Of a DNA stretch of 64,000 bases, positions 1 through 12,366 are shown in pieces. The stretch comes from Byssothecium circinans (lineage: Eukaryota; Ascomycota; Dothideomycetes; Pleosporales; Massarinaceae), in contig ML977041.1 in the NCBI GenBank assembly GCA_010015675.1, forward strand, positions 56,962-120,961, written 5' to 3'. The notes under the pieces were generated by a model that worked only from the letters and a program-made list of their open reading frames with translations, had not been told where the DNA came from and searched no databases. Each line of letters starts with the position of its first letter. Within the stretch, counting starts at the first letter, position 1. Position numbers and translations under genes: made by a program.

Positions 1-80
1 GTTTAAAATTTTGAAAGAAAATATTAAGGTTTAGCTTTGTTATTAAGATAATACTCTTTGATGTTCCTTGCCAAGAAAAA

Positions 81-143
81 GTGGCCGCTTCGGTGGTGTG
101 GCCGCTTCGGTGGTGTGGCCGCTTCGGTGGTAGAATACGTTAA
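81..143. repeat. 17-bp tandem array, three identical units
   Basis: Three perfect copies of gtggccgcttcggtggt lie head to tail at 81-97, 98-114 and 115-131, followed at once by agaatacgttaa. The array is GC-rich inside AT-rich DNA. A related five-unit array lies at 1018-1102 and ends in almost the same word. Short GC-rich tandem units next to a conserved word may be the ends of a DNA transposon, but no partner terminus was identified. Confidence 0.85.
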
Positions 144-1017
144 AGTTTATTAAAAGAATAGAAGTAAGAATATCTAGCTAGATAAAATATTTAATTGTGA
201 AAAGGTAATAGAGATATAGCAGAGATAGACAAAATAGTAGTCGATTAATAGTAGATTATGTCGTGTGTCGTATAGAGTTTAATTAAAGATAGAGCACTTA
301 CTTATACCTTTCTTTAGCCTATTCCTACTAGCCTGTATGCGGTAGATAGTATAAAGAAAGGCTGCAAGCGTTCTTACTTTTCTGCAAACGTCTTAGCTTA
401 ATATTGTTTCTTTATTTAATAAAGAACTAATAACGCCACAATATTAGCTAGGCCTTTAGATCAGTCAATTGATTGATTGCTTGATTAATCGATCGATCTA
501 GGATAGGTCTATCTGATCTATAGTCAACTGCCTAGGTGGTAGTAGTCTAGGATAGCCTAGATTACTAACCTATAGTATTTAACTACTAGGTAATAAGGAG
601 TATATATAGAAATAAGAGTAGATTAATATAAGTATTAAATATACTCTTATATTCTAACATTAATTATATTTTTCTAATTTTAGGGATTTCTACCCTCCCT
701 ACGCTAATTCTCTAATAGATCTAGGCTGCACGCTATAATTTTAGTGCTAATAGGTGTATTATATATATATAAACTAGCTCTAAAGTTATTATAGTTTATT
801 TAGCTTGTTTATTAGGTGTTGTAGGGTATAAAGCTTAAGCAACCCTAGTATAATCTACCCTTATCTAGCTTAGTAAGATATTAGAAATCCTAGAATATCT
901 TTTTATATCCTTTTAGATCTATATTATATATATCTGTATTTAAAATTTCAGCTTAATAGCTCTTATATTAAAATAGTTATTAACAATACAAAAGGTAGGA
1001 AATGCTAAGCAAATTTT

Positions 1018-1116
1018 GGGCGGTTCGGTGGGTTGGGCGGTTCGGTGGGTTAGGCGGTTCGATGGGTTGGGCGGTTCAGTAGGTTAGGCGGTTCAGTGGT
1101 GGAATACGTTAACGTT
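1018..1116. repeat. 17-bp tandem array, five diverged units
   Basis: Five 17-bp units built on gggcggttcggtgggtt run from 1018 to 1102. They differ from one another mainly by G/A changes, as expected from C-to-T mutation on one strand. The array is followed by aatacgttaacg, matching the end of the array at 81-143 and in the same orientation about 970 bp away. The shared period and shared end word suggest that both derive from one element type. Confidence 0.85.
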
Positions 1117-2302
1117 AGTTTTATATTATTTAAAGAGTTATCCCTAGAATATAGGCATAGTAAGGTATAATTAGAAGACATATTAATAGTATATTAGTAA
1201 GTATAGAAGCTTATAAGGCTATTAACTTAACCTAAGGAAAACTATAGTCTTATATACGTTTCCTACTATTACGCTTAGGGTGGATACAAGAAAGCTTATA
1301 TATACCTTAAAGCTAGGATTCTAAGATAGTAATATAGTAATACTACTAGGTATTAAGCTTAATATAGTATTTATATAAATATAGCGTAAGACTAGTATAT
1401 TATTGATTAGCCTAGGCTTACTTATAAGGCATTCTTAGCCTATATTACTGCTATAGCTTATAGTAGGCACCCTATGTGTATTAATGGCTATATATTAGTA
1501 GAAAAGTAGTTTAACTAAGCACCTATTTTAGAACTCCTAGTGTGATTACCCTGTAGGTAAACCCGTGATTATGCTAAAGCTAGGATCCTAATATAGGTCT
1601 TATATAAGTTAAGGCTATGTCATTTAAATCTACTAGGAACCCTATTAACGTTAATCTACATATACTAGGATACATAGTATAATAGGACACTTTCTTTTCT
1701 AGGCCTTTAGATTATCCCTAGTAGTCTCTAATATAGATAGTTACTATACGTATCTATTTTATAGCTCTTATTCTTTTAGCGCACTAGTCTCTAATGCTAA
1801 GAAGAGCATCATTAGCTATGCTATTGCTATTCTGTTACTGCTGCTTACTAACTCTCCTCTAACACCCTCCTGTTTATCCACCGTGATACTTATCTATAGA
1901 GAGTTCGGTGAGCTACAAAGCAAGCTAAGATAATAAAGATTAAGACAGCCGCTTTAAAAGATTAATCTAAGATAAATAATACACATCCTGGCAGTTTCTC
2001 CGCATAAACAGCAAGATCGTCGGAACGAGTCGAAACAGGTCGTGCGCTGTTAGCAGCTCTTGGCATGCAGTAGCTTGCAGTAGCGTGCTGAGATGTCTGC
2101 TGGTCACAGGGTGGCTGAGAACTGTAGCTATAAGCACCTTACCTTAGGCAGCTCTTATTGTTCTTCCGGACGTGGACGCTGCACGTAAGCGTTGCAGTCA
2201 GCCAGGCTTCTAACTCGCTTCTAGCACAGGTCTATTGTTTTTCAGCATAAACTCGCTGTGGCGAGTGAATTGAAATCCTTCGCAAAATATACTAATTAGT
2301 AG

Positions 2303-3893
2303 CTAACTTACTACATTACTACATACCGTAAAATTTTCGTCACTACAATCCGCTCGCCAGCCCGCCAGCGTGCCTAGCGACGACTGTGTATCAGGATGTT
2401 GCTCGCCAAGGACCTGCTGGCGTAGGCGGAAGCATCTTTCCATCAATGCAAGAGCCTCCTTGTGACGAGCTTGGCACTGCAGTATGAAGGCAAGATTGTT
2501 CATGCTGGTCAGGAGATCGTGTTTCTTGAGCGAAGAGGCCCCGATTACCATCTCGTAATTGGTATTGGCCGTGACAATGAAGCGCATATCGCGGAACATC
2601 TTGACACTCCGCTTATGGTACCAGGCTAGCTTCAAAGCCCCCAGTGGCTCGATCCTATGACCCGTTGCTGAAGTGCCCCCGAATCTTTCTTCAGCCCTCA
2701 GTTGCTTATAATCCGCGCGTGTAAGACCCAGCCTCTCCGCAAATTCCACTGACACAATGTTTCCTTGAGCACATCCTGTATCGAAGAGGCATCTTCCTTC
2801 CACCTCTTCTCCAGTAGTGACAACTTTGACCATTTGGATGTAGTCATCATTCGTCGACTAAATGGGTTATTTAGCGAATTATAGTTACGATTCTGGATAA
2901 GAAGTCTCTTACTTCAACACTCTCATTGTCACTATCATTCTCACCTTCCGAGTCGTTTGCGTCATGGACTTTGATCTCTATCCTGCGAGATGCCCATTTC
3001 GTACCCAAGAAAGTTCCCAAGAACATTATCCATCGAGACGCTTTGGGCTCGACAATCTGAACCTGCGTCTTTGTTCGCCTAGGGCTCCTCTTCTTGAAAG
3101 AGACGTCGTAGTCCGAGCGATCGGCGACAACCGTGATATCAGAGCGACTGGAGCGAACCGAAGGTGTGAGAGATTTGTCACGAGGGTGGGTGGTGATTGG
3201 CGAAAGCCGTGGGCCATGCTCGGGTTCAAGGCTGCGGCCTGGACTTGTCAGTGACTCTATTGCACTGGTCCGGGCAAGACAAATGCAGCACTCACCTCTT
3301 CCTTTCTCAATGTCCATGACTATGACACTGCTCAGGCTCTAGAAATTCTTTTTGAGCACTGGAAAGCTCACTGTGCGTATTCCTACTGCTCCCCTCGCAC
3401 CGCCTTCGGCTTCAAGGACTCAGATTTATACCTTCGACCCCGTAAGCCTGTCATTTTCAGCCGCGCTCCCCCCACGCGTTCTACTCGGAGATATGCCCTG
3501 CTGCCTAGCGTTCAAGCCAATTAACTTGCGCGGCAGGCCGCGCTGTTCATGGGTTGTCGGGCCATCGCGTAGCCATTCCTTCATTGTGGAGTATGGAGTA
3601 CCGTCGTCCTGGATTCGTCTCTCGGTGTGGATGGTTGTTTCAGCTAGGCGGTACGCGCCTTCGTTGTAGAGTCCAATTGCGTCCCGAGAATCCAGTCGCA
3701 TGCTCAGTTTGATGTCGGCGAGGTTCGAAAGCGTGGAATGGGGTGCCTGCTTTTGAATATAAGACGCGCTCCGACCGTCTCGTGTCATCAAGTCTTCCCA
3801 AGGATCTTCGCACTTGATTTTTTCTCTTCCATGACCGAAGGTCGGCCACCTTTTCTCTTGGAGTCGTTCGTTGGCATCGTCAAACCCGAGCAA
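2303..3893 (-). CDS. retropepsin-like aspartic protease domain joined to a TPR fragment
   Basis: Three exons can be joined in frame on the minus strand: 3893-3432, 3338-2913 and 2857-2303. The introns of 93 and 55 nt have donors gtataa and gtaaga and acceptors ctag and ttag, all phase 0. Exon 3 carries a retropepsin-type active site, LFDTG (near 2780), and a C-terminal VIGASSLKK strand like the end of retroviral-fold proteases. It then runs directly into a kinesin-light-chain/NLR-type TPR (NNLAFILQCQARHKEAL, then LGEQHPDTQSSL). Exon 2 is basic then acidic, without a recognised domain. The 5' end is uncertain: the open frame begins near 3893 without an ATG, and the first in-frame ATG is near 3791. 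It is probably a domesticated or decaying retroelement protein fused to part of an NLR-like gene. Expression is unknown, and it lies against RIP-type DNA. Confidence 0.5.
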
Positions 3894-5281
3894 GAGTTCA
3901 CCACAATTGTTTTATGTCCTCCCTCTAATTTAGTACGTACTTCTCTTAGCGCATGGACAGACGGGTCATTCTAATAAGAGTTGTAGGCTTGCAAGGCAGC
4001 AATTAACTACACCATGTCAGCCATGCAGGGTTGATCTGCCTAGCTGCAAGCATGTCCAGATCCGGCGTCTTTCCAGCTGATAGCACAGCGCCATGCATAT
4101 TCTTTTCAGCTCGCCTTCACCGGCCGAAATGCGGGCTTGATTTTTTGCTCGTTCCCGACATTCAGTCCAGACCACGAGATATTAGCAAGTGCTGATCCTT
4201 TGCCGATGTGGTCTGACTTGCACAGCCTAGTCACCATACTCGATATGTAGCTTCGCTCAAGAGGCGCTCCGAATTTTCAAACACAAGGCTGAAGCAGAAT
4301 CCAGCGGACTCCTCTCTGCCCTAGGGTTTAACCCACTCGACCTCACTGTACGCAAACTCAAACGCGGTCAACAACAGATGGACTGCCTCCACATAATTCC
4401 TCGATCTGTGCTCTTCAAAAAGAGACGAGCCTACCCACTGCGAACCTTGTGGACCCAACTCTACACTCCCGCTGAGCGACAGAGCGCCAACCCTCGGTTC
4501 ATCTGTGTTCACCGGATTGAATGGAACCCCGCTTGCCACTAGGACAACTGGCAGTGCATGGCGATGTCCCGTTCCCCAATTCGGCAAGGATGCAGTGCTC
4601 TACATATGCAGATGCAACTGCGAAAACCTCTGTTTCGAGGACCGAGCGGTGAGCGAGGAGACATGACTTACCAGGTTGGCAGTTCTTCCGCCTCCTATCA
4701 GCCCAGGCATTCTACCACGCTCGAAGTTTTGTGCGCAGCTTGCCAGAGGATTCCCCGCACGGTGCACACTATAGGCTTGTCTGGAGATAAGGGCGTAGTT
4801 CTAAGGTATGGGAGGATGCTTTTACTTCTAAGAAAGCAACGGCAGAGGCAAAACACCATGTCGCTCTGGTCACCTTGACGCCATCTGCTACGGTCCAAGA
4901 GCTGAAGGTGACAGGCTGCATTCATCGGCCGACCCAGAATGGCATCGGCCTTCCCCGTCTAACACGCCTCTCCTGCAAGAAAAATGGTCAGCGAGGAAGA
5001 GGTGTGGAACGAGTAACGAATCAAAGCCCCTTCCGCCATCGTAAAACCGAGCTCACCCGACTTCCATGTGGCCACACCTACAACGCAATTTGTGAAAACC
5101 AGGATCTGCAACCGGGCCCTTATTCTGAACCTTTTGTGTGTCTTAAGCACAGCCCCCTCCCCCGCTATGCAAGGAAAACTGTGGATATTGCCTTCCTAGA
5201 TCCCCCCGTCCCCGGGCAAGCGCAATCTTCATCTTTTACAGGCGGCTATCGTGCATAGAGAGCCCTTTGATAGCAACAGCC
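3894..5281. other. no recognisable gene
   Basis: This stretch has several short open frames on both strands (the longest spans 4875-5258, plus strand, 127 codons), but none shows a known domain, signal peptide or convincing splice pattern. It may hold decayed repeat remains or an unrecognised short gene. Confidence 0.5.
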
Positions 5282-6766
5282 ATGGCGAGCCCCCGATTCT
5301 CAACGTCGAGTCGCGGATCCCATACAGCATTTGAACCGAACTCTCAGGTGAACTCACCGGACCTTGGAAATGCGGAAGATGAGTTTCACGGCCGCACTTC
5401 GAGTAACAGGAGTTCCTTAAAAGCAAAAGGCTGAGTTTCCGGCCATCCTTCGCGTACAAGGAGCGTGCGAGAAGCCCTGGTAGACAATGCCGATACCGAT
5501 CCCGACGACGACGAAGAGGAAGACGATTACGATGATGATTTCGATATCCCAGATATCGCGGATAGCTCGGAGGTCCCAGGTCAGGTGGAGCTCCCAGGTC
5601 CGGTGGATGGCTGGCCCAAGTTAACGACCATGATGGCCAAGACGCCGGAATTCGCAGCCTTTTCGCGCTTCCGCGAGCTCAACATCAAGAGCCTTTTATA
5701 CTACCAATCGCAGCTGACGCATCTAGAGCTAGCTCTGCGGCGCGCGGAATGTCGCGATTCGAGGCGGGAGCGGGGAAAGAGGTCCAAGTTCAAGAAGCGG
5801 ATTGATTTATTGATGGAGTATAAGACGTCGAAACAGTATAAGCTCATCACGGAGATACGGCAGGTGTTGAAGGAATACAGTAGGTTTCCTCCTCGTTCCA
5901 AAAATGGTCAATATCATCATTGTTAGAAGGAGCTGGTCTAATATGCTTGATGTTTTACATTAGACGAAGCACTCCTTCAATACAACCAAATTTGCGCCCT
6001 TCCCGAACCCGACAACTATAACATGGAGACACTCGAGCAGTGGCTGTGCGACGAGAAGGGCGCCGATTTCCAAATCCTCGGCGATGAACAGTACACGTGG
6101 GGCCCGCTGGGACCCAAAGAAGAAAAAACCATCACGGCTTCGACGCTCCGGCGACAATTCGCTAGTATTTGCTGGTCTTTGATTTGGCGGCCAGCAGCGC
6201 CTCCAACGGGAGCAGAAAAGAAGGACCTGGACCTCGTGACGCCGACGCCCAGGAGCAAGGTCGATGGTTTCACCTCGTGGGTCCTGTGGTATCTTTTCCC
6301 GTTCCTGGACGACTGGCATACGTACCGAGAACGGCGGAAAATAGAGAAGCAGAGAAGTAGCGGTATACAGTCGGAGGCCGAAAAGGGGACTTCCCCGACC
6401 GCCAACAAGGAAACAGTAAAAGACCCATCCGAATGGGACGACCAGCTCCCGAAATTCGAAACCACCACGACGTTATCCGGGCGCAGTGCACTGCGCATTA
6501 CATCCAACATTTCGACGGTAGTCGCATGTTTGCTCCCCGTCGTCGCCATTGCGGTGCTGGCACACGTCAAGGGGATACGGAACTTGTTGCTATGCGTGGC
6601 GGGCTTTGCCGTCCTCTTCGCCGGGGGCCTGATGTTCCTCACCAATGGCATGAGTTCGAGGGTAGAGATTTTTATGGCGACGGCGGCCTTCATGGCTGTT
6701 TTGGTCGTGTTTATCTCGGAGCCCGTGGTTGTGGTTACATCCTCTGCGGGAACGCATAGCGCCTGA
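5282..6766 (+). CDS. DUF6594-type membrane protein with one in-frame TGA
   Basis: This is a fungal membrane protein of the family now called DUF6594; its function is unknown. The core begins with WPKLTTMMAKTPEFAAFSRF and continues with a YYQSQLTHLE helix, then the joined segment KEYNEALLQYNQI, then METLEQWL. The C-terminus has three predicted membrane helices, the family layout. Exons are 5282-5879 and 5964-6766; the 84-nt intron (gtaggt to ttag, branch ctaat) restores a continuous frame. From ATG 5282 the low-complexity, Ser-rich N-terminus reads in the same frame as the Asp/Glu-rich segment and core, but a TGA at 5432-5434 interrupts it. An alternative in-frame intron from donor gtaaca at 5403 to an AG at 5471, 5474 or 5483 would remove the stop, though its branch site is poor. 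Either the gene has a small extra intron or it carries a nonsense change. Confidence 0.75.
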
Positions 6767-6988
6767 TAGTAATGACTACAACGGCCAGGTTCTCATCAGT
6801 TTTCTAGAACACGATAATTTAGGGTAGTATTATTTCCTCACGAAAGGTTATGAAATGCGGCGACTTGCCTTGTAATTTTTAATTTTTAATTTTTTTTGGC
6901 CCTGGGGAATTAAATTGTCGCAGAGCTTTTGCGCTTGCATTGACTGTACTGCGGAGCAGATTTTTGATCTTCGAAAATAAATTCAAGC

Positions 6989-8361
6989 TTACTCTTTTGC
7001 TTTCTCTCTGACCCTCACTCCCCAACTCCCAAGCGCATCCCTCAACCCCCTCTCCACACCCTCTTCATGCCAAAAGTGCCCCGCACCATGGACCTCCACA
7101 CCCTCGAACCTGCTGTTCCCAGCCTGTCCCCGTACCGCCTTAACCCATTCACGTACTTTCTTCACCGAAGAAAAGATATCTTGCTCCCCAAACACCACCA
7201 GCGTCTCATGCTTCGCCACAACATCACCACTCGCCCCATTCACCCCTTTACTCCAAAACTTCGGCACCAGCGCTGGCGCCGCTAAAGTTGAAATCGGCGG
7301 CGTCAGCGGAGATACCAGAAGGTACCTCACTTCCGGTATCGCAATCGCGCTTCGCGGTGTAGTCTCGGGCGGTGTCTGCGGGTTCGGACTCTGAATCGCA
7401 GGTCTCCGGTGACTTAAACTCCTCAGTCTGTTTCCAATATCTAGACTCCTTCTCGCACTACCGCTACCATTGCCATCCATACTCCTCCTGATATCCCTGC
7501 TGCTCCTGCGTTTCTCGGGACTTGTTTCCTCGCCGCCCATCGTCACGGCGAGTTTGTTGGCATTCCGGTGGTTCCTTTGGCGACGCTCAAGGTCTCGGGC
7601 TAGGTTTATCCATTCGAGATTTAGCTGGTCAGCGAGCTTGCGGGCGCGGAGGAGGATCTCGTCGGCTGCGGAGCCGGTGAGGGGTGCGGCGAAAGGGCGC
7701 AGGATCGTGGGGATAGGCGGCATGTGTCTTAGAATCAGAGAGCCATAGGAGTAGCCGCCTAGAACCACTATCGGCGCATCTTCCGCTCGTGTGGATGTAA
7801 CATCCTCCTGTTTCTGTACTTGTGCTGACACAGGCGATTGCTCTGGCGTGAACACGGCCATTGGAGGCGGATCGGGACGAAGGTACGAAAGGTAGTGTAT
7901 GAAGAACGCAGCGACGGAGATGTAATCGTCGAGTTCGGGTTTTCCGGACCATGACGTGCGGCCTTTTGATCCATGGGCGCCTCTGCTACTCGTCAATGCT
8001 TACTCCATATTGCTTCTCCCACCACACCGTCATGGATAGCTTCAAAACTGGAATGGAGTGGAACTTTGTACCTAAAATTGAACGTGCCTACAATCCACCC
8101 CTTTCTCAAAAACTCGTCCACCACGATCCCTACGACTCTATCGTCATAGCTGCCACCCATAGGCGCATACGGATGTGCCATTACGATGCCTTTCTTCCGC
8201 CATTTCCCTCTTTCGCTTTCTGCGGCCCCTTCTCCATCGCTCGAGTCCTTGGATGTCGGTCTTGAGAGACAATCGGGGTGGTATATGCGCACGTTCAGTG
8301 GGATGTCATCGTGGATGGAGGGGATCGTGCATGTGAAGCGTGGCTCGGGCGTTCTGGGCAT
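6989..8361 (-). CDS. alpha/beta hydrolase
   Basis: A 427-residue serine hydrolase of the alpha/beta fold. Exons are 8361-8072 and 7982-6989; the 89-nt intron (gtacaa to gcag) rejoins the conserved FNFRGAHGSKGRTSW segment, which supports the splice. The nucleophile elbow is GYSYG near residue 172-176. The probable acid is Asp in FGEQD (about 366) and the base is His in GAGHFWHEEG (about 397), so the triad looks intact. An Arg/Ser-rich insertion lies between the elbow and the acid, replacing the usual lid region. There is no signal peptide, so it is likely cytosolic. The substrate cannot be inferred. The WDR6-like gene ends about 300 bp away on the same strand. Confidence 0.85.
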
Positions 8362-8656
8362 GTTGGGCCAATTTATGACCCCGCGGGATGGTTGTTCAGT
8401 GCATCTCGGGATGTGAGGATAGGTATGATAGTCCGGAGAGGAACTGAAGTGTTAGTACGGGGCTGGACGGAGTCGAGATGCAGGGTATTGTGGCGTGACG
8501 CTGTCGCGTTAATCTATGGGTCCGCATCACCGGCTTCACTTTGGATGATTAGTCATCATATATACATCGGAGCGCAAGATCGCAAACATCGAACCACTTG
8601 ACATATCTCAAAATATTTCCGTTCTATGTTGCGCATAGAAATACCCACGATCTCGT

Positions 8657-11600
8657 CTATGCTATCCGTATAACTTCCATACCGACCCCACAGATCAAAA
8701 CCCTAGCAGCTCCATCCTGGTCTCCTCCGAGAACCGCCATACTAGACACATCAGCCACATTTGTCTTCATTTTCTTAAGCCGTTTGATCTCTAGTGCATC
8801 AGGACCGTCAACTTTCACACTCTCTTCTGCATCGAGACCTGCGTCTGGAGCGTGCAGAAGGACTTCCCAAAGCCAGACCCACTGATCGTTTCCAGAAGTG
8901 ACGACGAAAAGGCGGAATCGCTGGATGAACACGGTACATGCCGTTACAGCAGAAGCGTGAGCTCGTGTGACAATGATAGGTGGATGTAGACTTGTTTTCC
9001 CCGAACTTGGAGCTTCCGGGCTTTTATGTTCTGATGCAAGTAGAAAGGATAGACTGCCATCGTCACCTCCTGACACGATGAGTGTGGTTTGACTGTCGAC
9101 CTTGTGAGTTGCGAGAGTTTTGGATGTGCTCTGGTGAATCCGTCTGGGTTGTTCCCACTTCAGCAGCCCAGCCGATGAAGATTCTTGGGCATCTCCCAAC
9201 GGCCAGAGAACTGCGTGGCCATCGGTACCGGCAGTGAGAATAGTTCCAGACGATAAAAATACGCATTGAGTAATACAAGACGTATAGTACGTTCCTGTAG
9301 CAACTGTCTGCCACTTCTCTGCAGCAGTGGGATCGTACAAGTGGACCTGCTCAATATTAGTGAAGTTACTCCGCACTCAGTCCATCGATTACTTACTCTG
9401 ATGCTCGAGTCCGAAAATACCAGGGCGATGACATATGCAGACTCTTGTCTCCGTATATCGAAAGACATAAGTCTGAGATCAGCGTGCTCACTCTCCGGTT
9501 TGCAAGCCCACTCACACACCACCCCAATGCTTCCAAGCTCGGGCGGCAAACTTCGAACTCTCCAGATGAATAATTCCTCGCATCCACCGCTGCTAAACAA
9601 GTACTGTCCATCACCTGACCACTGCAGATGCTGGATACCGGTTGCATGTTTGCGCAGTGTTCTGCGACAGACCAGGTCGCCACGCTCGTACTCGAAAATC
9701 TTGATGTCCGTATCTTCCGCACCCGTAGCTATGAGCTGCCGGCTTCCGCCTTCACCAATGACTGGTGATACTACGACGGCTTTGATTTCGCGTCCATGGC
9801 CTCCTGAGCGAACGACGCGATGATTAGGGCCAGATTGGTGACAGATGTGCATGCTTGACGCTCGTGTCCAGACAAGAGTACCACCACCGTATATTTTCGA
9901 GAACGGTTGAAAAGTCCAACTCCGATGCGCCCCTCCTGTATCGACACCCATCAACTCTTCTTCTGCAGTGGTATCGTAGAGCACGAAGTTCTTGCTGGAG
10001 AACCCATAGACAAGGAGATGACCTTCACTGAAGTACATGCCTTCAATGTTGGGACCGATGGGGAGTATTAGATCGTGTACTGTCGTTATCGTCCCTTCGG
10101 TCAAGTCCATTGCATTCACGGCTAAACGACCATCTCTTCCAGTAGATATTAGATGTCCTGATGAAGAATTGGCGTTTGGTAACCAACACATGGCAGACAC
10201 AGTCTCCTTGCAATGGACTCGTTCGAAAATCTTGATCAGCGACACAGCTGCAGCATCCGTTTCCTCGAGTCCTCCTGAAATGGCGCGATACATTGCTATA
10301 GAGCCTTGTCGAAAACCCAAAAATAGGTAATATTCCTGTGAGGGAGACGAAATGTACTCCATGCTTGTGATGGTGGGATTTGAGCCGAGCTCGGCGATTG
10401 GTACGGGTACACTCTTCGAAACGTCTGGTTTGCCGTCCTTTGTTGCAACGTACAGGAGCTGTGCGAAATTCCGGCCTGTAACGGTAGCAAGTAAAGCAAT
10501 GCGCTTTATGCTTGTACTACCTAGAGAATTCATAGACGAGCCTGCTGCGGGATCTTTGATATGGTGCTCTACAGCAAACATGTTTCCCACTTTCCCACTA
10601 GTATCATGGATTTTTCGCAATTGTCTTAGACCGCCTTGGTAGATGTATATGCTTCCTCGGGAACCAGCAACGAATACGACACCGAGTGAGGGCAGTCCTG
10701 CACAAATGGAGTATCCATTTAGATCTTGAGGCTGTGCTATAAGAGAGACGCGTGTCGCGGTCTTCATCGCCCTAGTAACACCATTCAAAGTGATTGATCC
10801 ATGATAGACGCTCCCGGAATTGGTAGTTAGTAGGTAGGAGGACTCGTCGACGAAAGCATAACTCCGGAAAAACTCGCTCAGTTTCGAAGACTTGTGCAAG
10901 CTCTTTGAGTTGTCAATAGATCCGTCATCTACTTCTGCTTGTGTTGATGATGTCAAGCTGATGACAGTATACTCGGAAGAAGCAATAACAGAACGGCCCA
11001 GTACCGGGAGATCAGGCCCCAAGAAACAGGCAGTGAGCTTGCTGTCTGCTCCACCCATGATGACTTGTTGTGAACCGGAAGGAAAGCCGTGTATACTTGA
11101 CGTCCATAGGTTCTTTCCACTATTATATGCTGCATAATCGACCTGTGAAAGTTTATAAGGAAGCATCCCGGGGGATTTAGACTGCCCTGATGGTAAGGCT
11201 ACCAAGTCAGCAAAGGTCGATAAGGGGGTATAGTAGTGTATTTGTCTTCGAGAGGTGCGCCAGACACGCAGCTAGTAAAAAGTAAGATAACTGCTGAGTG
11301 ACTTACTATTGTTGGCCAAAGTGAGATGCCAAGTTCGCAAGGTTGCATCTTCACCCGATGACATCAGAAGGATCTTTGCGGGCGACCTGCTCGAGTATAT
11401 GAACTGGACGCTCCATACACGTGAGATATGCCCCCAGCCAATTGCTAAACAAGTAGAACTTGACGATGTAGTATCAAATGAAGCATTGGTAAAGCCTGTG
11501 TGCTGCGTCCGTTCACCTTCAGAACCTTCCTCAAGAGCACCATCTCTTTCCGCAAAGGAGACATCCGAGACATCCCAGATCCGTATTGTACGATCGTCGC

Positions 11601-12366
11601 TACAGCTCGCAAGGAGACGCTGTGCTGGCTTTTCTGCAACCATGTTGATCTGCTGCGATATCTGTACACCAAATATCGACCCTTCATGGCCGAGGAAGAC
11701 ACGGTGTACTTGCGATTGAGGGCCCTTTTGCGGAGTGCGACTCCATGACCAATACATGATTTCTCCGAAAGCGGTACCTGCTGCAACCAACACACGTCCT
11801 GTGGATTCCCACAAAATATGCGCAGAGTAAAGGATAGAGCGCGAACTTGATGTAAGCTCTGCAATGGTGATAACTGGAGTACCGTAGATGTCACTCGCTC
11901 TCACTTCCAGCAGCGCATTGTGTGCTGTGACAGCTGCGAGGCGTCTTGTTCTGGTCGTAAGCCCATCTTGAGGTTCTGGACTCAGGTCGAGGATCCAATC
12001 TGGTGCCTTGACTACATCGGATATGATCCACGACTTGCGAAGTATTCTCGCATGGTTCTCTTCGGTGACGTCGAATTGAAGGATGCGCACAAGCAGTCCT
12101 CCCCATACGACCAGGATCACATGTTGGGGGGATTTAGAGAGAACTGCTATCCCATGTATAGCTTGGGCTTGGAAAACTTGCTTCGATTCGAGATGGTTCA
12201 AGTCATTTTGACGATAGAAGCGTAAAAATGGCCCTTCCGCGGCTACGTACAGGGGCCCACAAGAGGCAGACGCAGTTACCGGAACGCGAGTACATTCATA
12301 CTGCTTTTATTAGCGGACTGGTTGGCAAAACGAGACCGAGAAACGAACTTGAGGCTCTGCTGACAT
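8657..12366 (-). CDS. WDR6/Trm734 (Rtt10)-like WD40 protein
   Basis: A WD-repeat protein of about 1167 residues resembling WDR6 and yeast Trm734/Rtt10, the partner of Trm7 in 2'-O-methylation of the wobble base of tRNA-Phe. Exons are 12366-12349, 12300-11307, 11198-9397 and 9346-8657. The introns (48, 108 and 50 nt) keep the frame, with good branch sites (gctaat, gctgac). The N-terminus reads MSAEPQ, then YECTRVPVTASASCGPL and AAEGPFLRFY, the usual opening blade of this family. WD motifs such as SCSDDRTIRIWDV (exon 2), SSGGCEELFIWRV (exon 3) and TSGNDQWVWLW (exon 4) are visible. The first coding exon is only 18 nt. Assignment rests on length, N-terminal motif and blade pattern. A different large WD scaffold is possible but less likely. 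Confidence 0.75.

Larger units (their letters stand above)
1..1960. repeat. AT-rich, probably RIP-mutated repeat block
   Basis: The first two kilobases are very rich in A, T and TpA-type words (tag, cta, tat), unlike the GC-balanced DNA that follows from about 1960-2000. No long reading frame survives. This composition is typical of repeat-induced point mutation acting on old transposon copies in filamentous ascomycetes, but a RIP index was not computed. Two 17-bp tandem arrays lie inside it (81-131 and 1018-1102). The original element cannot be named. It may be a subtelomeric or dispersed AT-rich isochore. Confidence 0.7.
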
